64,000 nucleotides of DNA from Rhea pennata (lineage: Eukaryota > Chordata > Aves > Rheiformes > Rheidae), in the NCBI RefSeq assembly GCF_028389875.1, contig NC_084670.1:10263383-10327382 (forward strand). The letters run 5' to 3'. This document shows positions 1-12,800 of the stretch, one piece after another; within the stretch, counting starts at the first letter, position 1; each line of letters begins with the position of its first letter. The position numbers and the translations under genes are program-made. The notes beneath the pieces were generated by a model. The model did no database searches. It was given only the letters and a program-made list of their open reading frames with translations, and had not been told where the DNA came from.

Positions 1-3000
1 CCCAAAAACATTGTCTTAGGAAGCTCAAGGACCTCCTGCATCACAAGAACACATCATCACAAACAACATGTGATCCCTCTGGGTTTACATAACATGAGAA
101 ATAAAGATACTTGTTAGTTTTAAACATCATATAAAATAATTCTTCCATATAAACCGATTCTAACCATAGAGAATACCTTTATGGACAATGGCATAACTGG
201 CCTATCAGTGCATGTATGGTATGTGCTCTTTTTCCATGGACACTCCAGAGAGGAATCGGATTTACTCCAGACAACATCTGTATTTTGTGAAAGAAATGTA
301 TGTTCTCACTTGCGTATTGCTGAGCAATTAGCACCCTCCATTCGTGATAAGACACAGCAGCACTTTATGGCAGTCAGTCGCATTGCTGCTTTGCCTGCTG
401 TGGTACAATGATGCCTTCTGACTGGGAAACCTGCTCCACAGCTTCCTCTAGCCATTTAACATGGAGAAGGCCAGAATCCAGATAAAATTTGATAGAATGA
501 GTTCAAAGCCAGTGCATTAGAGTGTACAGAGGAAGGGATACTGGATAATAACCTCAGATTAGTATTTCTTTAGATTTCCAGAAACTGAATTTAATACGCA
601 GTAGAGAGCCATCCCACTCCTAGAAAGATTCATCTCTGGTCATGAAAGTTTCATTCTGAGAAGTATGATTTCATCAGAATTGCTCATATTAGCAGCACTG
701 AGTAGTTCATCCTTGGGAAATAATCCTTGGTTCATAGCTTTTATAGGCTGTGTTGTTGTATACTAAAGAGGTGGCAACCGAACTAGTCAGAAGACTCAGT
801 GGAAAGTTGCAGGCAGAGAAAAGAAGATCACATCTGTGCTCACTCTCCAATCCAAGCCCACCAACCATCTACCCTGCAGGGACATGTGTCCTTGTTCAGG
901 CACTGAGCTCTCTTGACTGAGGCCAGTAAATCCCATACACTAGCCATCCTTGCAAAACTGTCCTTACGGTTAGATGGACTGCTGCAGACTCGCTGTGGAT
1001 GTCTACGGCACAGCCAGGACCTGTCCTGCATCTGGCAGAGTGCCATTGCAGAGACAGCCCCATCTCCAAAGAGCTACATGAGGTTTTCATTTACTCAATT
1101 TTTTTTGTTCAAGCTCAAGACTTTGGACTTACTAAGGAAAAACATAAATTTCTCTGGTTACAGCTTCCAAAACCAAATTTTCCTTGGAAAAAAAGGCACC
1201 TCTCCCCAGTACCCATCTGCTAACTTATACCCTTGGCCACGTCAGCAGAAACTGGACTTGGCCTTGTGCCTTTAGTGTAGTGACACTTAAACAACAGAAA
1301 TCCCCGTCAAGGCGGCTGCTTGTATTTCTGCTTTTCATGAAATAATAGGGAGCATAAATATGGTGGAAGTAACTGGGAGATGCTGAATAAGCCTCACTGT
1401 GCCTGGATTTCTAGGGATGGCAGAAGTCTGAGGAAAAGAAGTCCTTGTACCCTGCTTTCTTCTTAGGGCACCAGCATCCAATTTGATCTGTGCTAGAGAA
1501 AGAAATGCTTTGCTTGCACAGGGTGGAATTATTTTATCTGAAAGGAGAGATAACGTCGAGGTGAATAACCTCTACCTGTCGTGCAGAGCATGCTCAGGGA
1601 GCAGAGCGTTTAAAGTCCTGCAGGTTGAGGACAAAATTGAACTGAATGCTCTCACTTTTCCAACCAATGCTCCAGATACGGGGGTCTGGATGAAAGGCCA
1701 TCATTTTTACTTTTCCTCCCTTGGGTGATTTAAAAGAAATGTATAGCTTTTGCTTGGTTCTAAGGAGGAAAGTTAATAGCCTGATCTCATGCTGAAATGC
1801 AAGTCTTGGAATGGATCCAGCATTAAAAGGACCCGGAAAGAAGCACTTAAAGGTATTTTTTAATGACTACGCACTGATAGCAAATGAAACTGAGAAAACA
1901 GAGGAGCTGAAATCTGACCACTAAGCTGCACTGTGCTCAGTCAGTAACAGGCTTGCTTTCCTCTACCAGGTGCTAGAACAGGAGAGGTACACTCCGGAGG
2001 CAGCCGGCCTTCCTGGACCCGTGGGCATATTTCCCTCTCCCTTGTGATTCCCAGGAATTGTTACCACAGGGAAACCTGCTCGGCCAACTCAGGACTTTGG
2101 GTTTTAACTTAGTCACATTTTCTGTTTCTTCTCCAACGAGATTTAAAGGAGATAGAATAGCTTTACATGACCTCTCCCGATATTTTAAATTAGTTTCTTT
2201 TATACTGGGTCATTTGGGTGAATAAAGACTCATACCTACGACCGCCTTAAAACAAAAAATAACATATTCCCAGGAGAAATAGCTGAAGCATGTTACATAC
2301 ATTCCAGGTACAAAATTGATCTGATAAAAACAGGGTTTGAGCTGAATTAAAATTGGTAATGAATTACTTTAAATCAATGGATTAGAATAGGAAATCTCAG
2401 TGTTCTCCCTAAATACAGCTGTCAGGCCCTCTTAGGTCCTCCTAACTGTTATAAAGGTGCGTGTAAATTTGGTATTCAGCATGTGGCCAGAACATTACAA
2501 TTTCTACATGGGATTACCGAACTGTTGCTCCCAAGTGAGTTTAGCAGCATTTAATCAGTAAGAATAACAGGAATTCTCCTTCAACATATATTGTCCAAGA
2601 TAGAAGTTTAACTGTGAACAACTTGGCAACATTGTGAGTAAGTGATCAGCCAAAAGGTTAAAGCTCATTCCTGTATAAACTGTTCACAACTGACAAAGGG
2701 GCAAATGTACTTTATTCAGCTGCAGCTGGCAATAACTGGCATCTTCTCCTTATAAAATACCTGTAAACCTGGTGTGTGCTTTTACGTAGCTTTTAGCATG
2801 CGCTGAAAAGACTTTCTTCTCAGGTAATAAATAAAAGCAGCTCGTTTACATCCTATGGAGCTGCCAATGCGTTGTGCAAACATGTTTTTTTCAGCAGCCG
2901 TGCTGATTTGTGTGGGTGAGTGCATACCTCAGTGAAAAGTAATCCAAGCCATGAGTGCCAAAACAGGCCTTTCTCATTTATATAGGTTTAGTTAGTCACG

Positions 3001-3674
3001 GGCTTAACTCAACCCCAAACGAATGTGATCCGTCCCATGCTGGTCTCTGTTTCTGGGTTGTGTCTCACAGCTTAAACGTGGCTCGAAATGATCAATACTC
3101 TGTCTCGCTTGGCTGCGGGAGCGACGCAAACCCGAGGACGGGCACGAGGCGTCCCTGAGCTCCGGCGCGGCGGGGCACGCTGCGCGTCTGCGCGGGAACC
3201 GCAAGCAGAACCGCAATGGCCGTGCGCTCATTTCCACAGCAGCGGAGGCGTGAAACCAGAGCCTGCCCCGAGGTGCGGTAGCAGCGCGGATTTACACCCC
3301 TGGATGACCTTCTCGGCGCTGCGTTATATCATCGGCTTCTTTACTTGCTAGCTGGTTGTTACCTCTTTAACACCTCACACTTGCAGTAACCTGTGTGTGC
3401 TGCTTTTTATGCATCACTCTCAGCAGAGAAAGCAGTTAACCATCACTCTTGCACACAGAGAAAGCAGCTTATCTGGCATAGGAGGAAAAGGATACCCACC
3501 TTTCCACTAGCCCTGGGATTAGGAAAAGGATTTCTCCCAGAAGACAGGGACAATTTCCATCAATCTTATTTCCCCCTGCTTAGGGAAACTACTTTACTGG
3601 CTCTGGCGCACCTAGTTCATTTCTGCCACTCCCTCCTTCCCGTACTGGAAATGCAAATCCAGCTCTATTCCTAC
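1..3674 (-). other. Partial intron 1 of the CYP4B-like gene
   Basis: This stretch lies downstream (minus strand) of the CYP4B first-exon donor, so it is intron 1, continuing off the left edge. I looked for the second CYP4 exon, which should carry an aromatic Trp-Phe-Gly-type motif, and saw none. The DNA is AT-rich with scattered short ORFs lacking family resemblance. The exception is a GC-rich patch at about 3110-3260, listed separately. Confidence 0.55.
3110..3260. promoter_or_regulatory. Short CpG-rich patch in CYP4B intron 1
   Basis: About 150 bp of CpG-dense sequence with several CGCG/GCGC steps, set in otherwise AT-rich intronic DNA and ending some 400 bp downstream of the first coding exon on the minus strand. 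It could be an intronic enhancer or an alternative promoter. No TATA box or clear initiator is visible, so the function is inference. Confidence 0.3.
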
Positions 3675-3878
3675 CTCATGAACATGTCCAAAGAGCCAGT
3701 GGGTCGGGTGGCCTGGGAACTTGACAAAGGTTTTGAGCAGCTCCTGTCTCCTGCGGTAGAGCTGGATGGCTTTCAGGAGCACACATGTCAGGCAGAAGAC
3801 GGTGGCCAAGTGCAAAACCCGGGAGACATCCACGCCGAGCCAGGACGGCTTCATCACTCTCTCAAACGCAGAGATCAT
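3675..3878 (-). CDS. CYP4B1: Cytochrome P450 family 4 (CYP4B-like), first coding exon
   Basis: This exon encodes the N-terminus of a microsomal P450 monooxygenase; CYP4 enzymes oxidise fatty acids and xenobiotics at the ER. The 68-residue reading begins at ATG 3878-3876, the first true ATG in the open frame. It contains a hydrophobic signal anchor (about residues 19-38), a basic stop-transfer cluster (YRRRQELLK), and the CYP4-type proline-rich hinge and membrane-proximal motif FPGHPTHWLFGH. A donor GAG|GTAGGA (GT at 3674-3673) closes the exon in phase 0. The heme and I-helix regions lie outside the window. The gene runs opposite to EFCAB14, as CYP4B1 does in human. The family (CYP4) is clear. 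The subfamily rests on the motif and on synteny; birds may carry a differently numbered CYP4B member. Confidence 0.82.
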
Positions 3879-3954
3879 CTCCGCGCTGCTGCGGGCGGCT
3901 CGGGCGGACACAGCATTCGTTGTTCTGGCAGCCTGCTCCGGCTGGGCTGCACGT

Positions 3955-3976
3955 TCAGCCAATGCTATGCAAAGGG
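3955..3976 (-). promoter_or_regulatory. Octamer-like and CCAAT-type elements upstream of CYP4B
   Basis: On the minus strand this stretch reads TTTGCATA followed by ATTGG, an octamer-like element next to an inverted CCAAT box, about 80-100 bp before the CYP4B ATG. The surroundings are GC-rich with no clear TATA box. The elements fit a proximal promoter, but the start site is unknown and they could lie in the 5' UTR. Confidence 0.3.
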
Positions 3977-5879
3977 GCAGGTTCGGAGTCCAAGCAGCTA
4001 CCGAATCACAACAGCCCTTGTTGGGAGGAACGCATCCAAGCGGAGCCTTGGAAAACGCACCATCCGCCGGCAAAAGCGCTCAAAGCTGACGTTTGCAGCC
4101 AGCACAGATTTTACACCTTGTCTGGTTCGAGATCACAGGGCAGGAGGTCCGCAGGCACTAAGAGGGGGTCTGCGCTGAAGAGCAGGAAAGACGATGTCGT
4201 CCCATGCTGCTGGGGAGCTGAGGGTGCTGCGACCCACGGAGCGAGGGCACCGAGCTGCCAGATACCGCAGGCAGAGCAGGGTGGTGCAGACAAACTGCCT
4301 TTTGCTTCCCTGCAGCCCAGCCTGCTCCTCACGCACGGTATGGGGTGCCTCCCGGGCCCATCACCCCGAGCACCAGGTAGACTTGCTCTGCTGACACTGT
4401 CCTCCATCAGCCAGCCACTTCTCGCACGTGGGATGGCAGCGTGGGAGGGAAGGCACCGCAGCACGCTGCACCTGGGGGACACCGTGTCCCAGGGGACCTC
4501 GCCAGCCAGCACGCCTCCCTGCCACAACCTTCACAGTCTGCCTGCAATCGGCTTAAACTCCCCCTTTGAGCTCTCTGTAGCATCTGAAATCATTTTGGCA
4601 TGTGATTCACCGGGCTCATTTGTCACACTAAGGGGATAACGCTGAGGAACAGCATAGTCCCACTCTACCGCATCGCTCAGCTGCGGCTCACTCACATGGT
4701 CCTTTCTCCCTTGGCATGGGCTTACGGTTGTGGTTAAGCGCTGAGCTGAACAGGGCTTTGACCTGGCACAGCTCTGGGGACATCCTCACCCTGTTGATCA
4801 CCCGTGCTGTTGCCTTGTGCACTGATGCACAGAAAACTTGCAAGGATTGAGTGTGCTTGGGGCCTTCTGGGGGAATGAGAGCCCTGCTGAGGAGCAGCAC
4901 CTTACAGACTGTCTCACAACGCCAACAGGCGTGGAAAGCCATCTTTGGGGAAACTTGTTACTTTATATGCAGTTCTTGAGGTTCTTAGTACAGTAATTCT
5001 GAAGGAGAAAATAGATGTACCTTGGCCTTCCTCCTCCCAAAGTCTTCATCACGTTCCCTGCCTCCCAGGGTTTCCCCTCTTGTCTCTAAGCTCTTCTCCT
5101 TGCTCCGCTGTGTTTCAGCCAGGAGCTCCCACTGGCAGCAGGCGCGCTGAGAGCACAGGACAAGATGCCCTGGACATGTCCCAGGCCCGAGGCTAGTGCC
5201 GAGAAGGGAACTGAATGTGCTCCTAATTGTCCAAACACATTCAATTTTCCACTGGGGTAAACCAAGCTACACATCTGGGAAAAAACAGCAGCTCCATGTG
5301 GAGCTTCAAGGTCCCACTGCACTTTTTAAAACTTTTTGAAAGAGCCTCTTTTCGGTCCACACAGCTTTGTGCAACGTTGCAGCCACCAACAGCTTCTTTC
5401 CTCCAGTGGAAGAGAGGGAACTGGACGTCCCCAGCGGCTGCACGAGGAGGAACCGAGCTTTGGAGGACAGAAGCGGTGGCTGTTATCCCAGGCCACTAGG
5501 ACATCCCTGGTCCGCAAACTCCTGCAGCCAGTAACTCTACCTTGCTGTCGTTCCTGTACGAAGTGAACTACAGTTTTAAGCTGCAGCTTAAAAACGTCTG
5601 GAACAAATTTTGAAGACACGTCCGCCTCAGCGAGCCCGGTGGATCCCACGCCAGGCTGGTTTCCTGATGCTGGAGAAAGCAGAGAGCCCCCGGACGTAAC
5701 ACGGCGCTTCGAGCACAGCCCTGCTGGAGGCAGGACAGGAGGTGGCACCGACAGCGCAGGCTGCCAGAAACCACCGTCGCCCTAAGATGACTTCTTATTA
5801 AATGCTTACAAGCGAGAAGTTTAAGGCTGCACCCATCGGCTGGAAACGGGCAAGGTGCAGCCGAACCCAAGCTTTTTCC
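3977..5879. other. Intergenic DNA between divergent CYP4B and EFCAB14
   Basis: About 1.9 kb between the CYP4B promoter area and the EFCAB14 CpG island. It is moderately GC-rich with many open frames in both directions, but none shows family resemblance or a credible exon structure. I see no gene here. Confidence 0.5.
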
Positions 5880-6436
5880 CAAACGGGGACGCGCCCGTCC
5901 CGGTGGCCCGGCCGCGCGCCGCAGCGCCGCGAGCCCGCCCCGCGCCGCTTGGCCTTTCGGGTGGTCGGTTGCTCTCCGCCGGTGGCGAAGGGGAACGGCC
6001 AGGTCTTTGCTTGCAACCGACTTCTTAGGTGTTCGCCAACAGAGAGGGGTTTCGACCAGTGACGGAGATAAAATAGTATCGGAAAACCACCGGGCGAGCG
6101 ATGCGCGTGCCGATCTGTACCTAAAGGGCGGCAGTGCTCCTGCAACGCTTTGGCCTGCATGTGTCCGTCCTGCTTATGCGTAACTCGGTGCGAGACCAGC
6201 CCCGGGCGCCCTCCGCAGCCTGACCGCGAAGCCCGCGCCTGCCGGGGGTGGGACGCGAACCCGCGGCGCCGAGAGCCTCTCCCGCCCCTCGCCCACTCCG
6301 CAGCGGCCGCGGGCGGGGGGCGGAGGGGGCGCCTGGCCCTTTAAAAGGCCCGGCGGGGCGCGGCGGCCAATGGGGGCGCCGCTTGCTGGCAGGTGGGAGG
6401 CGGGGCGGGGCGGGGCGGGCGGCGGAGGGAGCAGCC

Positions 6437-6511
6437 ATGGCGCGGGCGGGGCGGGCGGCGGCGGCGCCGGGCGTGTCGCCGCCGGGGAGGCAGCGGCCGC
6501 GGCCCCGCTGA
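6437..6511 (+). CDS. Upstream ORF in the EFCAB14 leader
   Basis: A 24-codon ORF begins with an ATG in a strong Kozak context (GCAGCCATGG) and ends at TGA 6509-6511, 129 nt before the EFCAB14 ATG and in the same frame. Its stop shows that the main protein cannot start further upstream in this frame. If transcription starts near the CCAAT/TATA-like elements, the uORF lies in the mRNA and could dampen EFCAB14 translation. The peptide is Arg/Ala/Pro-rich and simply reflects GC-rich DNA, so any role is likely to be regulatory. Confidence 0.4.
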   Translation: MARAGRAAAAPGVSPPGRQRPRPR

Positions 6512-6640
6512 GCGCCCGCAGCCGCGGCGGAGCCGGCGAGCGGCGGCCGCACGCTGGCGAGCCGGGGCGCGGCGGCGGCGGCGGCGGGGGGAGCCGGGAG
6601 CCAGCCGCCGGCCGCGCCGCCGCCCACGCCGCACAAGAGG

Positions 6641-6822
6641 ATGAAGAAGCGCAAGGAGCTGAACGCCCTCATCGGCCTCGCCGCCGACGGCCGCAGGAAG
6701 AAGCCCGCCAAGAAGGGCTCGGGCCACCGGCTGCTGCGCACCGAGCCGCCCGCCTCCGACTCCGAGTCGAGCTCCGAGGAGGACGAGTTCGCGGCGCCCG
6801 GGGCGCGGGGCCGCTTCGCCCG
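6641..6822 (+). CDS. EFCAB14: EFCAB14 coding exon 1
   Basis: Encodes residues 1-60 plus two bases of codon 61: a Lys/Arg-rich cytosolic start followed by an acidic run SDSESSSEEDEF. The donor is CG|GTGAGC. The A at -3 of the ATG gives an acceptable Kozak context. Confidence 0.93.
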
Positions 6823-9800
6823 GTGAGCGCGGCCGGGGCGCCGCTGTCGCCGCGAGCGCCGAGTAACGTGCTTCGGCCCGGGGAGAAGCTTCCCGGTTCA
6901 GGGACAGCGGCGTTAATGGCCCTCGGAGGACGGCTGGGAGCGGGCGTGCGGCCGGGACGATTGGGCTTTCGCGGGGTGCGGTGGTGGGAAGGGACGGGCT
7001 GTAGCGTCGGGGCAGTGCGCTCCCTTCAAGCCGCCTTCCAGGCTCTCGGGCCGATGTTCCGGTTTGCGTTAGCAGAATAGGAAACCTTAGTAAGAGAAAC
7101 CTGACAGCTGCTCTCTCAGATATGCTGGCTGTTTTTCCCGAGGGTGGGCTGTACAGAGAGTGGTAGTTCTATTTTCACGATATAGACTTATTTATTCTTG
7201 GCAAAACTCTTTATTAGACTTTGTCAGCCAAAGTGTGTGTGCTGTTCCTTAGTTAGACTGACCAGCGTTTAAAACAAAACTTTTGCAGATACTATTGAAT
7301 ATTCACAAACCACTATTTTTGTTTTACCCAGGGGAGAATATCTACGATGCTGCAAATTCTGTTATCCATTATGTGCTTTTGTCATTCTTGCTGCTTGTGT
7401 GGTCGCTTGTGTTGGCTTAGTCTGGATGCAGGTAGCTCTCAAAGAAGATCTGGATGCAATAAAGGAAAAGTTTCGAACTAGTAAGTATAAATGTAACTAT
7501 AACATTTCAGTTTTGCTTTGGGCATTATGAAGAGCTTTAGTTGCCTATGTGTTTATTCAGATAGTGGAAATACTAAGCAGACAAAGTACTCCTGACATCA
7601 GGAGTTCTTTGAAACAAAATTGCTTGGAGGCTGGGAGAATCTAAAGCAAGTATCAGATGTGCTTGCCTGCCTGTACTTCCTGAGGAGGGGTAAGAACACT
7701 AGGGTAGGTGGACCTGTGATTACTTGTATGTAATTCCTGACTTCGGGCTTGGGAATGCCATCTTCCAAAGGGAGCTACTACTTGAAAAAGTACTAGTCGT
7801 TCATTAAAAGCAGCCTACAGAATTTTGCTGCTTCACTGTAAAGTTAACAACACAGCAATAGTTTAAAAACTTCCAATGCGTGCCCACAGATAGTTGTAAT
7901 TTGAATACTGTTTCTATGCATATTCCTAATGTGTGTAGTCTTACTAGCATCAACCCATTTTTCACTTTTGTGTAATGTATTGTATATGATACAAAGTGTA
8001 GAATTTATGTGAAACATTCTGCTTGTTGGTCTCAGGTTTTCTCTGTGCATGTTAAATTTCAATACCATAACTGTCACTGTAGTGCTGAAGTATAACAAAC
8101 AGTAAAATTTGCATGTAACGTGCACTTGGTTCTCTATGCTTCACCTCTGGAGAGATGATGTTTCAGTGTGCCTTATTTTAGTAGTATTTAAAATGCTGTA
8201 TATTGAAAAATGCAAGGGTAAACTGAAGAGGTGTCTAAATAGAGCAGAAAGTAGTGAGGCCTAGGAATTCACTCTCTACCCACTTCAAGAAGGTCAACTA
8301 GTTACATTTTTCCCAAGGAACATCATTGTTCACTGCAGCTTTTGTCCTGTAGGTTCATCTTAGAATTTTTGTGATCAGAACTTGGAAAAAAAACCCTTAA
8401 AAATATGATCAGAGCCCTTGAAATTGATATTTAAAATCATGAGGAAGCTAGGGCTGAAGATGAGAAGACTTGATTTGCTTGTGATAGAATGCGATGTTGA
8501 GGAAGTATGTTTAGATGTTCTTTACTGTTGGTGTCTAGGGTGTCCTGTTAAGGTACGTAGTGTTGGTGAGAGGCGATGAGTAACTGGTAGCTAATCTGTC
8601 TGCCAAGGCAGAATCTTCTTGCTGATTAGAAGTGAGAAAAAGCATTGCTGGTAGATGTGCTTTTACGTGCAGTAATACCAAACTCTTGAAGTCTGGAGTC
8701 TACCAGTTCTGGAAGATGCCTTCGGCTACAAGCACTCCATTGTGCTTCTGACCATACTGAACAGCTCTGCTCTACAGTAACAGTTTCTGCCTTGTTCTGG
8801 ACAAGCTAGCTGTTGGTCTTCATGGACCTGTCTACTTAAAGCAATAGTATGTACTGGCAGTAAGGGTTTTGCATGATGACATTAGTTGGCTTTGGTGTAG
8901 TTAAGTTGCATCATTCCTGTTCTACACAGACCTCTTTATTAAAGCAGTTGTTCACTTTGAGCTTACTGTCCAGCAGTTACAAATGGCCTGTCTTCTCCTT
9001 AAGAACGGTGATAGAAAAACAGTGAATTTAATCCTTCAGATAATGATGAAATAGTCCCATATTTCCTTGTCACTGTAATAGCAGTGCCTGGAAGCTGAGC
9101 TGGAACTGCATTGAGACATACCAGTAAACAAAACAAGAAAAAAAAAAAAAAAAACAAACCCATACAACGAGAATAACCTGGTTCCAAAATATAACCTCCT
9201 GCTTAAGGGAAGCAGATGGGTGGAGGGGGAAATTAAGGCACCCTGATCAGTCTGTCCTATGGCAGGTTTGGAAAAAAAAATTCCTCTTAATCTTCATCTA
9301 AAGCCTTTGAATCATAAAAATAGTTTACCTTGTCAGTATTTCTTTGTGTTCTGCTATGCTTAGAACAAATCAAGTATGGTATGAGAGCTTTTTCTTTTTT
9401 AAAGGAAGACTTACTTGCATCTGTAGTAAAGGGGGAAATACTATTTGGTGTTTCCAATCAGTTTTTAGTAGTATTGCTCAGAAAGCATTTTGTAATGAAC
9501 TTTCCAAGTACAGTAGGAAACTCTAAGTAGGTTACTGAAATGCACAATGAGAGTGGCCTAATGAAAGATGTTTTGTGTACAAGGCTCTGGAATCTGAGGA
9601 GAAGCCATCAGATTCAGTGTGAACTGCTTGTGTAGAAGGTACACAAATACAAAATAAGCTCTCAGTCTGTTTTGGATAAAATGCACCTTGTTAATAGTTT
9701 TTTCAAGGTTGTCCTTTGACAGAAGAGTTTGAATTTTGAGCTATAATACCTGGAAATGCTTTACAGAACTTGCTTAATTAAAGAAAAAGTGAAATGTGGT

Positions 9801-12800
9801 TTTGAAGATGCATATTTCTAGTTATGTCTATATGGACATCCATTTCACAGGCCTAAACCACTCCTAAAGGTATTCCCTTGGGTTCCTATGGGTTTTTCTA
9901 TGGGTTACACATGGTACATTGTGCAGGCAGCTGCCAGATGTGTATCATGTTGCTGCTGTTGGTGCTCTGGGGTCTGAAAAACGGCAGTATGTTCTGGAGC
10001 ATTCCAGTGTTGCATCGTAGGTTGGAGTTGCAGATTTTGGAGAATCCTTTCATCTCCATCTCAAAACCTTTACTGAGTGATTTCCTCCCAAACCCTGGGG
10101 TTTAGGATTGCCTAATAGCACTTGCAACTAAATAGCTTTGTTGCTGCTGACCTGGAAGAGCTGTATTGCTGAGGCTTGCTTGAATTGTTTTGAGCTACCT
10201 ATTTACCACTTTCATAGTATTAACTGACTTTATTTCCAAGGGACTTGTTTATTGATTTGTTTTACCAGCAAGTGTTAGTGCGTAAGCTTGCACAGTGTTT
10301 CTGAGAGTAAGTCAGTTCTCTTTGTCACATGGAAGAACTGTAATCACCCTAATCTGTTTGGAATTCACTTCATGGTCAGCAACCCCTTTGTAGGCTTGAA
10401 AAGGGCATAAAGGTTCACTTCACATGCTGCCTTTGCCCTGGTACTGTTGGCAGTTCTTACTTATAATTCCATTACTGTTTCATGTCCGTCGGTGGAAGTA
10501 ATGCGGAAAAACTGCACTAAATAGCCACTGAGGGTTACCAGAGTGATTACTATCATGCATAACTTTCAAAGTGTTAAATTTAGTACAGTCTCTACAAATA
10601 TTAATGCTTCTTAGAGCAAAAAAGAGGTGCTGTTCCAGTCATCTTCAGAATAGGCAGTAGGCTGTTGTTGTCATCTTTGACTGTTATAGATATGTAGATG
10701 TTGCTGCTTGTAAAGTCGATTGCCTCTTCAGCATTGCTTAGCTGGACTTTTCATTTCTTATTTTTTTAGTGGAATCTAATCAAAAGACATCATTCCAGGA
10801 AATTCCTAAACTGAATGAAGATTTGCTGCAGAAGCAAAAGCAGCTAGAACAAATTGAGACTGGAGAGCTAGGACTAAATAAAATTTGGATAAATATTACA
10901 GAGATCAATAAACAGGTGAGAGGAATCAGTGTCTGATTTTGAAAAATGCAAAATATTCATTTCAAATTTACTTGTTCATATAAAATGTAAACCTAACACA
11001 AAAACTTATGTACTTTTTCATTAAAAGTAGTGCCAATTTGTCTAAGGACTTCTGCAAACATAAGCTAAACTTTTTTTTCAAATTTAAAATGTGGTTTTTA
11101 GTCTCACTATTAACAAAACAAAAAAAGTAGAACATTTGGTTGCACTGGAGCCTGACTGCAAAGAGGAGAAATTAAGGAACTGGTGAGAAGGTTTAAGGCA
11201 GAATTTAAAGTTCTTTTACAACTTTAAGTTCTGTACTTTTCTGATATTTGAAATTTCAGCTTTGAGGAGAGTATCTGCAAACATTTCATGAATGTGGAAA
11301 GAAGTTGCAGGAGTCAGTGAAAGTTCATGGTGCTACAAATGAAATAACTGATGTCTTGTGTATATGGATTCTCTTAATACATACTCGGAGAATCTGAGTT
11401 AGAAGGAAGAGTGTTGGCAGCAGGTTGAGGGAGGTGATCCTTCCCTTCTCTTGGGTCCTGGTGAGGCTACATCTGGAATGCTGGATCCAGTGCTGGACTC
11501 TGTAGTACAAGAAGGTGGGAGGGCTACTGGAGTGAGCCCAGCGAAGGCTAAGAATATGGTTAAGGGAACATCTGTCGTATGATAAAAGGCTGAGAGCACT
11601 GGAATTGTTTTGCTTAGAGAAGAGAAGGCTGGGGAGAGGGGCAGATCTTGTCAATGTGTATAAGCATCTGAAGGGAGGGCCTAAAGAAGACAGAGCCCAG
11701 TAGTGCCCGGTGACAGGGCAAGGGGGAAACACAGGAAGTTCTGTTGAAGTGTAAGAAAAGACTTTTTTTACTGTGAGGGTGATTGAGTACTGGAACAAGT
11801 TGCCCTGAGAGGCTGGAGTCTTGTCTGGCACAGTCCTGGGCAACCTGCAGTAGGTGACCCTACTTGAGCAAAGGGTTGCACCAAATGATATCCAAAGGTC
11901 CATTTCAACCTCAGCTGGTGTCAGTTGTAGCTCTGTCTACTGTGATGGAACTAAGCCACCTAACAAAGCTATTTCCTCAGATGGTGTATTTGTTCATGCT
12001 TCAAACAGAACATCCAGCAAGACACTCTTGAAGTCCTTGCCTTGGAGGATAGAAGTTGAGAGCTGCCGACTGTCAGTTGTGTCAGAAGGGAGGGAGGAAC
12101 AGAGACAAAAAACCCAACAAAACCAATCAACCAAAAAAAACACCCTGCTGAAAAAAAACCTGCTTGGTGTTAGTGCTTTGTGTTAAAATTTTAAGAGTAT
12201 TTATATGCAAGAGTATTTAACAGTATTTTAGGTGTTTTTAGTACAGGGGTGATTAGGTGCTTAATGGAGTGCATAAGTATATTTGAAAATTTGAACACAG
12301 CAATTGTTTTCTTTTGCATGTGACAATATGCACTATCCAGAGATATTTATGTGCTTAGTAGGACTTGCAAAATGTTATTGTTTGCACCTGGATGTTAAAG
12401 ACACTTGGCACATGGTTCTTGCAGGCCCTCAGTTACTTCAGGGTCTGGTTACAGTCTGAGCCAGCTTTTCTGAGGAACAAAAAATAGTTACTATTTTCTG
12501 TGAGTTGTTGAGATGTAATGCTGGGAATTGAGTTCAGCCAATATGCACATGTGGAACTAAAGACTCTACAGGCCAGCTGGTCTGGGTTGGCTTGTTGTTG
12601 ATCCTTATGCAAGGATCATGCCTTTCCACAGCTTGGGAAACAACTATCCCTTCCCCAAAGAAAGTGAGTTTTATTCATTCTGCTTCAAGGTTGTCAAATG
12701 TGAGAAGAAATGACTCTCCTTCATTTGTTTCAATTACTCATTACTCAAGCTGATTTTAGTGATAGCTTTAGCAATTAATGACCAACTTGTAGCTGTTTAT

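Larger units (their letters stand above)
5880..6960. promoter_or_regulatory. CpG island promoter of EFCAB14
   Basis: Extremely GC- and CpG-rich DNA covering the EFCAB14 leader, coding exon 1 and the start of intron 1. It contains a G-rich run of overlapping GC boxes at about 6401-6421 (likely Sp1 sites and G-quadruplex-prone), a CCAAT box at 6367-6371 and a TATA-like TTTAAAAGG at 6340-6348. This is a typical broad housekeeping promoter. The exact start site cannot be read from the sequence. Confidence 0.8.

Noticed and set aside
3393-4639. Long plus-strand open frames (261 and 284 codons) opposite the CYP4B exon
   Set aside because: They have no family resemblance, and GC-rich DNA opposite a coding exon often stays open. 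The minus-strand reading carries the clear CYP4 motif.
6121-6741. A 206-codon minus-strand open frame across the EFCAB14 CpG island
   Set aside because: The product is low-complexity Ala/Arg/Pro caused by CpG-rich DNA. The plus strand encodes the recognisable EFCAB14 start.
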